This document shows positions 1 to 5,988 of a DNA stretch of 6,516 nt, one piece after another; the stretch's first letter is position 1, and the number at the start of each line of letters is the position of its first letter. Origin of the DNA: an uncultured Lachnospiraceae bacterium. GTDB taxonomy: Bacteria > Bacillota > Clostridia > Lachnospirales > Lachnospiraceae. The position numbers and the translations under genes are program-made. The notes beneath the pieces were generated by a model. The model searched no databases. It was not told the origin of the DNA and saw only the letters and a program-made list of their open reading frames with translations. Location: contig CASDUB010000029.1 of assembly GCA_949283905.1 (NCBI GenBank), positions 1 through 6,516 on the forward strand, written 5' to 3'.

Positions 1-9
1 AATAAGAGG

Positions 10-78
10 CGTTATACGACTGACGGATAAGTGGAATTAACCACATGGAGTATAACGTAAGCGACCGGCCGTCTGGGT
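10..78 (+). ncRNA. ZTP (pfl-type) riboswitch aptamer controlling fhs
   Basis: This is a cis-acting RNA aptamer that senses the purine intermediates ZMP/ZTP (AICAR nucleotides), which build up when 10-formyl-tetrahydrofolate is short. Seen in the sequence: an 8-bp P1 stem (10-17 CGTTATAC with 50-57 GTATAACG) encloses a P2 hairpin (31-34 GTGG with 41-44 CCAC, six-base loop). The signature joining segment GACTGACGG is at 18-26, GGAG at 47-50 abuts P1', and the conserved 3' element CCGTCTGGG is at 69-77. A pseudoknot can form between GACGG (22-26) and CCGTC (69-73). The family core is usually GGC paired with GCC; here it is GAC paired with GTC, a compensatory change. P3 is weak and I cannot place it firmly. 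Its position directly before fhs fits the known regulon of this class. The call rests on motif recall, not a covariance-model score. Confidence 0.93.
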
Positions 79-115
79 ATACTGAAATAGAAAAACCCGG
101 AGGGCTTTTTCTTTT
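68..115 (+). terminator. Riboswitch-controlled intrinsic terminator (expression platform)
   Basis: The arm at 68-78 (GCCGTCTGGGT) can pair with 95-105 (ACCCGGAGGGC), giving 10 of 11 pairs with one G-G mismatch and one G-U pair. The loop is 16 bases, and a T-rich run (106-115, broken by one C) follows. The 5' arm uses the same bases (69-78) as the aptamer pseudoknot and conserved 3' element, so folded aptamer and terminator exclude each other. That predicts an ON switch: ligand binding keeps the arm occupied and lets transcription reach fhs. A smaller alternative hairpin, AAAAACCC/GGG(C)TTTTT around GGA (91-110), could also form. Confidence 0.85.
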
Positions 116-150
116 CGGTATCAAATGCACATGAAAAAGGAGAGAAGAAG

Positions 151-1827
151 ATGAGCTTTAAAACAGACATTGAAATCGCTCAGGAAGCAGTTCCTGCAAA
201 GATCACTGAAATTGCCGCGGGTCTTAACATCGATGAAAAGTACATCGAACAGTACGGAAATTACAAAGCAAAGATCGACTACAAGCTTTTGGATGATTAC
301 AAGGACAAAAAAGACGGTAAACTTATCCTTGTAACAGCAATAACACCTACTCCGGCGGGCGAAGGAAAGACGACAACTTCTGTAGGACTTGCGGACGGAC
401 TTAAAAGGATCGGAAAAAATGTTGTAGTTGCTCTCCGTGAGCCATCCCTCGGACCGGTATTCGGCATAAAGGGCGGAGCAGCCGGCGGCGGATATGCTCA
501 GGTCATCCCCATGGAAGATATCAATCTTCATTTTACAGGCGATTTTCATGCTATAGGGGCAGCAAACAATCTGCTTGCCGCAATGCTTGATAATCATATA
601 CAGCAGGGCAATGAACTTGGGATCGATGTAAAACAGATCACATGGAAACGTGCCGTAGATATGAATGACAGACAGCTTCGAAATATTGTAGACGGCCTGG
701 GCGGCAAAGCACAGGGTGTTCCGAGAGAAGACGGCTTTGATATTACAGTTGCTTCGGAGGTTATGGCAGTTTTATGTCTTGCATCGGATATACCCGATCT
801 TAAGGCAAGACTCGGACGTATGGTTGTCGGTTATACATATGACGGAAAGCCTGTTACTGCGCATGATCTTAAAGCAGAAGGCGCTATGACGGCTCTGCTT
901 AAAGACGCTTTAAAACCAAATCTTGTTCAGACGCTTGAACATACGCCGGCATTTGTTCACGGTGGACCTTTTGCGAATATCGCCCACGGATGCAATACGG
1001 TCACAGCCACAAGAATGGCGTTAAAGCTTGGCGATTACGTAGTTACGGAGGCCGGTTTTGCTGCAGATCTCGGCGCTGAAAAATTCCTCGACATAAAATG
1101 CCGTATGGCAGGACTTACACCATCGTCGGTAGTTATTGTAGCTACAGTTCGTGCTCTTAAATATCACGGCGGAGTGGCTAAAGATAATCTGAATAATGAA
1201 AATCTTGAGGCGCTTAAAGCAGGTATGCCAAACCTTCTTCAGCATATCGACAATATCAAGAATGTTTTCGGACTTCCTTGTGTCGTTGCAATAAATGCAT
1301 TTCCGACAGATACAAAGGCTGAACTTGACCTTGTAGAGAAAATGTGCAGAGAAGTCGGAGTTAATGTGGCGCTTTCAGAAGTATGGGCAAAAGGCGGAGA
1401 AGGCGGAACGGAGCTTGCAAAAGAAGTTGTTAAACTCTGTGACGAACCGAACAACTTCAGACAGTCATATGAGCTTGATCATTCAATCGAAGAAAAACTC
1501 GATATGATCTGTAAAAAGATATATCACGCCGACGGCGTTCAGCTTACGGCTAATGCCAAGAAGCAGGCTGCTAAGCTTACAGAACTGGGATTTGACAAAC
1601 TTCCTATCTGTATGGCAAAAACACAGTACTCATTTTCGGATGATCCTTCTCTAATCTGCGCGCCTAAGGGATTTACCGTTACAGTCAGAAATCTTAAGGT
1701 TTCGGCAGGAGCAGGATTTATCGTAGCTCTTACAGGCGATATAATGACTATGCCGGGTCTGCCTAAAGTACCTGCAGCAGAACGCATTGATATAGATGAA
1801 AATGGAAAAATAACAGGCCTTTTTTAA
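151..1827 (+). CDS. fhs: Formate--tetrahydrofolate ligase (10-formyl-THF synthetase)
   Basis: This cytoplasmic enzyme joins formate to tetrahydrofolate with ATP, giving 10-formyl-THF for purine synthesis, fMet-tRNA and the methyl branch of one-carbon metabolism. The 558-aa product matches the usual bacterial length of about 555-560. Visible motifs are the ATP-binding loop [11 protein letters not shown] (residues 65-75, Lys73), [23 protein letters not shown] (97-119) followed by the [16 protein letters not shown] block, [13 protein letters not shown], and [12 protein letters not shown] (330-341). The C-terminal part, with [10 protein letters not shown] near the end, is intact. AAGGAG (137-142) lies 8 bases before the ATG and fixes the start. 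The gene sits alone between the riboswitch terminator and a strong downstream terminator, so it appears monocistronic and ZTP-controlled. Its product feeds FchA and FolD encoded downstream. No frameshift or missing key residue is seen. Confidence 0.98.
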   Translation: MSFKTDIEIAQEAVPAKITEIAAGLNIDEKYIEQYGNYKAKIDYKLLDDYKDKKDGKLILVTAITPTPAGEGKTTTSVGLADGLKRIGKNVVVALREPSLGPVFGIKGGAAGGGYAQVIPMEDINLHFTGDFHAIGAANNLLAAMLDNHIQQGNELGIDVKQITWKRAVDMNDRQLRNIVDGLGGKAQGVPREDGFDITVASEVMAVLCLASDIPDLKARLGRMVVGYTYDGKPVTAHDLKAEGAMTALLKDALKPNLVQTLEHTPAFVHGGPFANIAHGCNTVTATRMALKLGDYVVTEAGFAADLGAEKFLDIKCRMAGLTPSSVVIVATVRALKYHGGVAKDNLNNENLEALKAGMPNLLQHIDNIKNVFGLPCVVAINAFPTDTKAELDLVEKMCREVGVNVALSEVWAKGGEGGTELAKEVVKLCDEPNNFRQSYELDHSIEEKLDMICKKIYHADGVQLTANAKKQAAKLTELGFDKLPICMAKTQYSFSDDPSLICAPKGFTVTVRNLKVSAGAGFIVALTGDIMTMPGLPKVPAAERIDIDENGKITGLF

Positions 1828-1837
1828 ATTTATAATT

Positions 1838-1868
1838 GTAAAAAAGCAGCTGACGGCTGCTTTTTTAC
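1838..1868 (+). terminator. Intrinsic terminator after fhs
   Basis: A perfect 13-bp stem (1838-1850 GTAAAAAAGCAGC with 1856-1868 GCTGCTTTTTTAC) closes a five-base loop, TGACG. The GC-rich top and the T6 run in the descending arm are typical of Rho-independent termination. The matching A6 run on the ascending arm means it could also work on the other strand, but no convergent gene is visible. It begins 11 bases after the fhs stop and separates fhs from the folD operon. Confidence 0.93.
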
Positions 1869-1899
1869 ATGTTGAGAATTAATAAACTCAAATTAAAAG

Positions 1900-1928
1900 T
1901 TGTTATAAATGACAAGATTTGATATAAA
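1900..1928 (+). promoter_or_regulatory. Putative sigma-A promoter of the folD operon
   Basis: TTGTTA (1900-1905) and TATAAA (1923-1928) are separated by exactly 17 bases. The -10 box is preceded by TG one base upstream (TGATATAAA), an extended -10 form. Transcription would start near 1935, about 70 bases before folD. The strong terminator just upstream makes a new promoter here necessary if the operon is expressed on its own. The whole spacer is AT-rich, so chance matches are possible. Confidence 0.6.
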
Positions 1929-1980
1929 ATATGATGTGTTTAATTATCATGTAAAAAGTTGGGGAGCTTTTGACCTCAAC
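1929..1980 (+). other. Leader hairpins before folD, role unknown
   Basis: Two weak inverted repeats lie in the likely 5' leader. ATATGAT (1929-1935) can pair with ATCATGT (1946-1952), including one G-U pair, across a 10-base loop; it overlaps the predicted transcription start. GTTGGGG (1958-1964) can pair with CCTCAAC (1974-1980), including one G-U pair, across a 9-base loop. AAAAG (1954-1958) can instead pair with CTTTT (1967-1971), and that stem overlaps and excludes the GTTGGGG hairpin. No T-run follows, so this is not a standard terminator. I do not recognise it as a ZTP or THF riboswitch. It may be chance folding. Confidence 0.3.
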
Positions 1981-1991
1981 ATCATTTTATG

Positions 1992-1998
1992 GGTGGAG
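1992..1998 (+). promoter_or_regulatory. Ribosome binding site deciding the folD start
   Basis: GGTGGAG lies 8 bases before the ATG at 2007. The in-frame ATG at 2001 would be only 2 bases away, and the ATG at 1989 lies upstream of and overlapping this site. The spacing therefore supports 2007 as the start. Confidence 0.75.
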
Positions 1999-2006
1999 TT
2001 ATGAAA

Positions 2007-2858
2007 ATGGCAAATATATTAAAAGGAGCGCCTGTTATTGAAGCAATTTCAAAGCGCAGCACAGAAAAAATCGAAAAGCTGAAAAAACATGGGATCAGCC
2101 CTACGCTTGCGATCTTAAGAGTCGGAGAGAGGGCAGACGACATAAGTTACGAAAGAGGAGCCGAAAAATACTGTGAAAAAACGGGAGTTGCAGTTAAAAA
2201 AGTGATTCTTCCGGCAGATGTCGACGGAGAAACATTTTATTCTACATTGGATTCCCTTAATAAAGACGGCAGTGTTCACGGAATACTGATGTTCCGTCCG
2301 CTTCCCAAACATCTTGATGATGAAAAAGCAAGAAAAATGCTTGCGCCTGAAAAAGATATAGACGGATGCACAGACGGATCCCTTGCCGGAGTTTTTACAA
2401 ATACAGAGATAGGATTTGCACCGTGTACGGCCCAGGCTGCTATGGAAATTCTCGATTATTATGGCATTGACTGTACAGGCAAAAAGGCTGTAGTACTCGG
2501 AAGATCCCTTGTAGTCGGAAGACCTGCGGCAATGATGCTGATGCATAAAAACGCGACAGTGACGATATGTCATACAAAAACTGTTGATACGGCTGAAATT
2601 GCAAAAGATGCTGATATAATAATAGCCTGCACAGGGCAGATGGAATCTATAGGAAAAGATTATCTAAAAGCCGGCCAGACAGTTATCGATGTCGGAATCA
2701 GCTGGAACAGTGAGAAAAACAAACTTTGCGGCGACGTTATTTTTGATGAGGCAGAACAGATCGTTGAAAATATTACACCGGTACCGGGAGGAGTAGGAGG
2801 AGTTACGACTGCGGTGCTGGTTTCTCATGTGGTGGACGCCGCGATGCGTGTATTATAA
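2007..2858 (+). CDS. folD: Methylene-THF dehydrogenase, FolD family, probably lacking cyclohydrolase activity
   Basis: FolD enzymes oxidise 5,10-methylene-THF to 5,10-methenyl-THF with NAD(P)+ and usually also hydrolyse methenyl-THF to 10-formyl-THF. From ATG 2007 (MANILKGAPV) the product is 283 aa, the usual length. Both domains are visible: an N-terminal catalytic part, then a Rossmann part with GRSLVVGRP (165-173) and TVTICHTKT (184-192), ending ITPVPGGVGGVTT (256-268). Compared with the family pattern SYxxxKxKA, the segment SYERGAEKY keeps Tyr48 but has Ala52 where the catalytic Lys should be. In GILVQLPLP the Gln becomes Phe96 (GILMFRPLP). Asp119 of the DIDG motif is kept. In characterised FolD/MTHFD proteins that Lys and Gln serve the cyclohydrolase step, so I infer a dehydrogenase-only enzyme, with FchA downstream supplying the cyclohydrolase. 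The usual PGGVGPMT is PGGVGGVT here. Cofactor preference cannot be decided. It is the first gene of the operon. Confidence 0.93.
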   Translation: MANILKGAPVIEAISKRSTEKIEKLKKHGISPTLAILRVGERADDISYERGAEKYCEKTGVAVKKVILPADVDGETFYSTLDSLNKDGSVHGILMFRPLPKHLDDEKARKMLAPEKDIDGCTDGSLAGVFTNTEIGFAPCTAQAAMEILDYYGIDCTGKKAVVLGRSLVVGRPAAMMLMHKNATVTICHTKTVDTAEIAKDADIIIACTGQMESIGKDYLKAGQTVIDVGISWNSEKNKLCGDVIFDEAEQIVENITPVPGGVGGVTTAVLVSHVVDAAMRVL

Positions 2859-2893
2859 AAATTATCTTAAATTATTACGGAAAGAAAAATACC

Positions 2894-4174
2894 ATGAACT
2901 ATTCTGAAGCAATTAATTATATTGAAAATTTTACCTGGAGCAAAACTAAATTAGGATTAGACAGAACGAAGGAATTGCTTGAACGTCTCGGCAATCCTCA
3001 TATGGATCTTAAATATGTACACGTTGCGGGAAGCAACGGAAAAGGCAGTACATGCTGTATGATCGAATATATTTTAAGATGTGCCGGATATAAGACGGGA
3101 TTTTATCTGTCGCCGTATATCGAAGATTTCAGAGAGTCTTTTCAGATAAGCGGCGAGATGATCTCTGAGGAGAAACTTTGCAGGATCACGGAAAAAGTGA
3201 AAAACGCTGCCGAGCAGATGAAGGATCATCCGAGTCAGTTTGAAATTAAAACTGCGATTGCATTTCAGTATTTTAAAGAAAACAACGTCGATATCGTTAT
3301 TTTGGAAGTCGGTCTCGGCGGTGAATTTGACAGTACAAATGTTATTCCGGCTCCGCTGGTAGCAGTGATAACAAATATCGGTCTTGAACATACTGAATAT
3401 CTCGGACATTCTCTTTTAGAAATTGCCTATACAAAAGCAGGGATCATCAAACCCGGATGTGAAGTAGTGTCATATAACAATAAGCTGGAGGTTCTGCATA
3501 TTCTCAAAGATGTATGCGAAAAAAGAGGATGCAAATTCCACAGAACTTTCAGAGCCGATATTAAACCGGAATTCAGAAGTATTAACGGACAGCAGTTTAT
3601 CTGGAAACATAACGGACAGGAACATGAATACAAACTTTCTCTTTTAGGAGATCATCAGCTTGGCAATGCCGCGGTTGCGCTGACAACGATTGAAATTCTT
3701 AAAGAAAAAGGTTTTGAAATAAAAGAAGAAGATATAAAACATGCCCTTGCTACCGTAAAATGGCCTGTCCGCTTTGAAGTTATCAGCAAAGATCCATTAT
3801 TCATAATGGACGGAGGTCATAACCCCCAGTGCGCTCAGGCAATGGCGCAGATATTGAACGAATATCTTCCATATAAAAAATTCAGCTTTATACTTGGAAT
3901 TCTCGCAGATAAAGATTACAGTTCAATGTTAGACTGCATCGAACCTTTCGGAGAAGAATTTTTCTGTCTGACGCCTGAAAATTCGAGAGCTCTTCCGGCT
4001 GAAGAACTTGCTGAAATAATCAAGCGCAAAAACAAAAAAGCAGTTGCATGTACCTCTGCGGAAGAAGCCGTAAAACTTGCTTTGCTCTCCCACAGACCTG
4101 TAATATCTTTCGGATCATTGTATATGTCGGGAGCAGTCAGAAGTATTGTTAAGAAACGCTTCGGTGTGAAATAA
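2894..4174 (+). CDS. folC: Folylpolyglutamate synthase / dihydrofolate synthase
   Basis: This Mur-ligase-like ATP enzyme adds glutamate to dihydropteroate and/or to tetrahydrofolates, which retains folates in the cell. The product is 426 aa, a normal length. Visible motifs are the P-loop HVAGSNGKGST (43-53, Lys50), SPYIEDFRESF (73-83), VGLGGEFDSTNV (139-150), ITNIGLEHTEYLG (159-171, metal-site His166), KAGIIKPG (181-188, with Lys181 at the usually carbamylated position), GDHQLGNAA (252-260), WPVRFE (290-295) and MDGGHNP (305-311). Several motif positions differ from textbook forms: GLGGE rather than GLGGR, SPY rather than SPH, IAYTKAGI rather than IAxEKAGI. From memory such variants occur in clostridial FolC, but I cannot tell which of the two activities is present. 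The start follows a modest GGAAAG (2879-2884) at 9 bases. The 35-base gap after folD holds no terminator, which supports co-transcription. Confidence 0.95.
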   Translation: MNYSEAINYIENFTWSKTKLGLDRTKELLERLGNPHMDLKYVHVAGSNGKGSTCCMIEYILRCAGYKTGFYLSPYIEDFRESFQISGEMISEEKLCRITEKVKNAAEQMKDHPSQFEIKTAIAFQYFKENNVDIVILEVGLGGEFDSTNVIPAPLVAVITNIGLEHTEYLGHSLLEIAYTKAGIIKPGCEVVSYNNKLEVLHILKDVCEKRGCKFHRTFRADIKPEFRSINGQQFIWKHNGQEHEYKLSLLGDHQLGNAAVALTTIEILKEKGFEIKEEDIKHALATVKWPVRFEVISKDPLFIMDGGHNPQCAQAMAQILNEYLPYKKFSFILGILADKDYSSMLDCIEPFGEEFFCLTPENSRALPAEELAEIIKRKNKKAVACTSAEEAVKLALLSHRPVISFGSLYMSGAVRSIVKKRFGVK

Positions 4175-4203
4175 TAGTATTGAAAAGTTAGGAGCCTGAT
4201 CAT

Positions 4204-4839
4204 ATGTACGATATTGAACTTTCATGTATTGAATTTATAGATAAACTTTCTTCAAAATCACCTACACCGGGAGGCGGCGGAGCAGCGGCCATGGCAGGAG
4301 CCCTTTCGGCAGCCCTTAGCGCTATGGTAGGAAATCTTACCATCGGTAAAAAGAAATATGCAGATGTAGAAGACGAAATAAAAAGACTTACGGAACTTGT
4401 CAAAGAATATCAGAGCGAGCTTCTTGATCTGGTAGGAAAAGACGCAGAGGTTTTTGAACCGCTTTCAAAGGCCTATGGCCTGCCTAAAGATACGAACGAA
4501 GAAAAAGCTTACAAAGATGAAGTTATGGAAAAATGTCTTTATGATGCCTGTATGGTTCCGATAAATATAATGGAGGTATGCTGCAAGGTAATATCACTCG
4601 TAGGAATATTTGCAGAAAAGGGATCTGTACTTGCTGTCAGCGACGCGGCATGTTCAGCTTCGCTTGCAAAGAGCGCGCTTCAGTGTGCAAGCTTAAATGT
4701 ATGGATCAATACAAAAAGCATGAAAAACATTGAAAAAGCAGCGCAAATAAATGAGCACGCAGAAAAAATGCTTGCTGAATATTGCTCAATAGCTGAAGAA
4801 GTATATAATAAGGTTACAGCAAAGCTTAAGAACAAATAA
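4204..4839 (+). CDS. fchA: Cyclodeaminase/cyclohydrolase family protein, probable methenyl-THF cyclohydrolase
   Basis: The 211-aa product is a stand-alone member of the formimino-THF cyclodeaminase fold (the C-terminal half of FTCD proteins; also the FchA cyclohydrolases of methylotrophs and acetogens). Visible features are [15 protein letters not shown] (20-34), [15 protein letters not shown] (44-58), [17 protein letters not shown] (79-95) and [14 protein letters not shown] (146-159), in an almost wholly helical protein of family length. The fold covers two reactions: deamination of 5-formimino-THF, and interconversion of methenyl-THF and 10-formyl-THF. There are no histidine- or purine-breakdown genes nearby, fhs and folD flank it, and the local FolD seems to lack cyclohydrolase residues, so I favour cyclohydrolase. 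That choice is inference from context. AGGAG (4190-4194) lies 9 bases before the ATG; the gap after folC is 29 bases. Confidence 0.9.
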   Translation: MYDIELSCIEFIDKLSSKSPTPGGGGAAAMAGALSAALSAMVGNLTIGKKKYADVEDEIKRLTELVKEYQSELLDLVGKDAEVFEPLSKAYGLPKDTNEEKAYKDEVMEKCLYDACMVPINIMEVCCKVISLVGIFAEKGSVLAVSDAACSASLAKSALQCASLNVWINTKSMKNIEKAAQINEHAEKMLAEYCSIAEEVYNKVTAKLKNK

Positions 4840-4858
4840 AAGATAATCATAAAATGGC

Positions 4859-4863
4859 AGGGG
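4859..4863 (+). promoter_or_regulatory. Ribosome binding site deciding the folE start
   Basis: AGGGG precedes the ATG at 4869 by 5 bases. The in-frame ATG at 4854 lies upstream of this site and has no comparable G-rich sequence before it, only AAAGAT. The shorter start also gives the usual FolE N-terminus, [10 protein letters not shown]. Confidence 0.7.
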
Positions 4864-4868
4864 AAATA

Positions 4869-5423
4869 ATGGATAGTAAAAAAATCGAAAAAGCGATCAC
4901 AATGCTTTTAGAGGCCATCGGAGAAGATCCGACAAGAGAAGGTCTTAAAGAAACGCCGGCGCGAATAGCTAAAATGTATGAAGAAATCTTTGGCGGAATG
5001 GGCAAAGATGCGGAAGAACATCTTACAAAGGTATTTGATTCGGCTACTGATGAGATTGTGATCGAAAAAGACATTCAGTTTTATTCGATGTGCGAACATC
5101 ACATGGTGCCATTTTATGGAAAAGTTCATATCGGATATATTCCTGACGGTAAAGTCGTTGGTCTTTCAAAACTTGCAAGAACAGTTGAAACTTATGCCCG
5201 CAGGCTTCAGATTCAGGAAAATATGACGGTTCAGATCGCCAAAGATATTATGAAATATCTTAAGCCAAAGGGCGTTATAATAGTCTGCGAAGCGGAACAT
5301 ATGTGCATGACAATGCGCGGCGTTAAGAAAGCAGGTACTAAGACGGTAAATGTTGTTACCCGCGGCGTATTTGAAAATGATGAAAACCTTAAGAATATGT
5401 TTTTCAGATTACTGGGGGTTTGA
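4869..5423 (+). CDS. folE: GTP cyclohydrolase I (type IA)
   Basis: The enzyme converts GTP to 7,8-dihydroneopterin triphosphate plus formate, the first committed step of folate synthesis. From ATG 4869 the product is 184 aa, the normal length for FolE. The zinc-site motif [22 protein letters not shown] covers 71-92, with Cys75 and His78 as expected ligands, and the third ligand is Cys146 in [10 protein letters not shown] (143-152). [23 protein letters not shown] (98-120) is the second family signature. All key residues are present and the C-terminal RxxFLxL-like end (FFRLLGV) is intact. An extended start at 4854 would add five residues and is less likely. The gene lies 29 bases after fchA, and the next gene starts 3 bases after its stop, so these two are probably translationally coupled. 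The formate released could in principle be recaptured by Fhs. Confidence 0.97.
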   Translation: MDSKKIEKAITMLLEAIGEDPTREGLKETPARIAKMYEEIFGGMGKDAEEHLTKVFDSATDEIVIEKDIQFYSMCEHHMVPFYGKVHIGYIPDGKVVGLSKLARTVETYARRLQIQENMTVQIAKDIMKYLKPKGVIIVCEAEHMCMTMRGVKKAGTKTVNVVTRGVFENDENLKNMFFRLLGV

Positions 5424-5426
5424 CTT

Positions 5427-5966
5427 TTGACCGATAAAGAAAAAAATATTGCAATCAAAAATATGAAGAGGGTTTGGAGTGTATACTGCGACCCTCTTAT
5501 TAAACAGTATCTGTCGGATATAGAAAAGTTCGAAAAAGACAGGGTATACTGCCGTCACGGATGGTACCATCTGATAAATACAGCCAGAATAGCGTATATT
5601 TTAAATCTTGAAAATAATTACGGAATCAGCAAAGAGATCATATATACCGCCGCGCTTCTTCATGATATAGGAAAAGTAAGAGAATATAAAGACGGCATAC
5701 CCCATGATAAAGCGGGAGCCGAAATTGCAAAAGAGGTTCTTATACGCTGCGGTTTTACTAAGGATGAAATTTATTTGATTACAAATGCGATATGTTTACA
5801 TAGAAGTATTTCAAATGATTTTTCCCGTAGCACGGAAACAATGTCCGGCGATCTTGCGAAACTTATACATGACGCTGATAAACTTTCGAGAGAATGTTAT
5901 TCATGCGGCGCATATGATTCATGCAAATGGAAAGACGAAAAAAAGAATAAATTTATTATTATATAA
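5427..5966 (+). CDS. HD-domain metal-dependent hydrolase in folate operon
   Basis: The 179-aa product belongs to the HD superfamily of metal-dependent phosphohydrolases. The visible signature is His48 in HGWYHLINTARIAYIL, the His79-Asp80 doublet in AALLHDIGK, His93 in IPHDKAGAEIA, His125 in CLHRS, and Asp151 in IHDADKLS. After the HD core comes a tail with three cysteines and a Trp (CYSCGAYDSCKW, 157-168), which could bind a metal or be structural. The proposed start is TTG 5427, 3 bases after the folE stop, with GGGGG (5414-5418) 8 bases upstream; an internal ATG at 5463 would lose 12 residues but keep the domain. The exact reaction is unknown to me. Its place between folE and folP makes removal of phosphate from dihydroneopterin triphosphate or monophosphate a reasonable guess, since no Nudix gene is seen. 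A housekeeping nucleotide phosphohydrolase role is also possible. Confidence 0.9.
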   Translation: MTDKEKNIAIKNMKRVWSVYCDPLIKQYLSDIEKFEKDRVYCRHGWYHLINTARIAYILNLENNYGISKEIIYTAALLHDIGKVREYKDGIPHDKAGAEIAKEVLIRCGFTKDEIYLITNAICLHRSISNDFSRSTETMSGDLAKLIHDADKLSRECYSCGAYDSCKWKDEKKNKFIII

Positions 5967-5988
5967 CAGACATACAGAGGTGCGCATA

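Noticed and set aside
121..597. Long antisense open frame across the fhs leader and 5' part
   Set aside because: It is a reverse-strand shadow of the certain fhs gene, its protein has no recognisable motif, and it would run through the riboswitch terminator region. The same applies to the other reverse-strand frames over folD, folC, fchA, folE, the HD gene and folP.
1958..1980. GTTGGGG/CCTCAAC hairpin as an attenuator-type terminator
   Set aside because: It is not followed by a T-run (ATCATTTTA follows) and has a G-U pair in a 7-bp stem, so intrinsic termination is unlikely.
1929..2000. A second ZTP riboswitch or a THF riboswitch before folD
   Set aside because: The CUGGGC-type core, the GACUG..G joining segment and the long P1/P2 arrangement of the ZTP class are missing, and I could not fit the conserved THF-riboswitch architecture to it.
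1989..2006. Upstream start giving a 289-residue FolD (MGGVMK extension)
   Set aside because: The ribosome binding site GGTGGAG lies inside this extension and is well spaced only for the ATG at 2007, which also gives the familiar FolD N-terminus.
4204..4839. Formimino-THF cyclodeaminase for histidine breakdown
   Set aside because: The family allows it, but there is no hut-type or FTCD formiminotransferase gene in view and the neighbours are Fhs and a FolD that lacks cyclohydrolase residues, so the cyclohydrolase reading is preferred, though not proven.
4854..4868. Upstream start of folE adding MAGEI
   Set aside because: No good ribosome binding site precedes it; the AGGGG at 4859-4863 serves the ATG at 4869.
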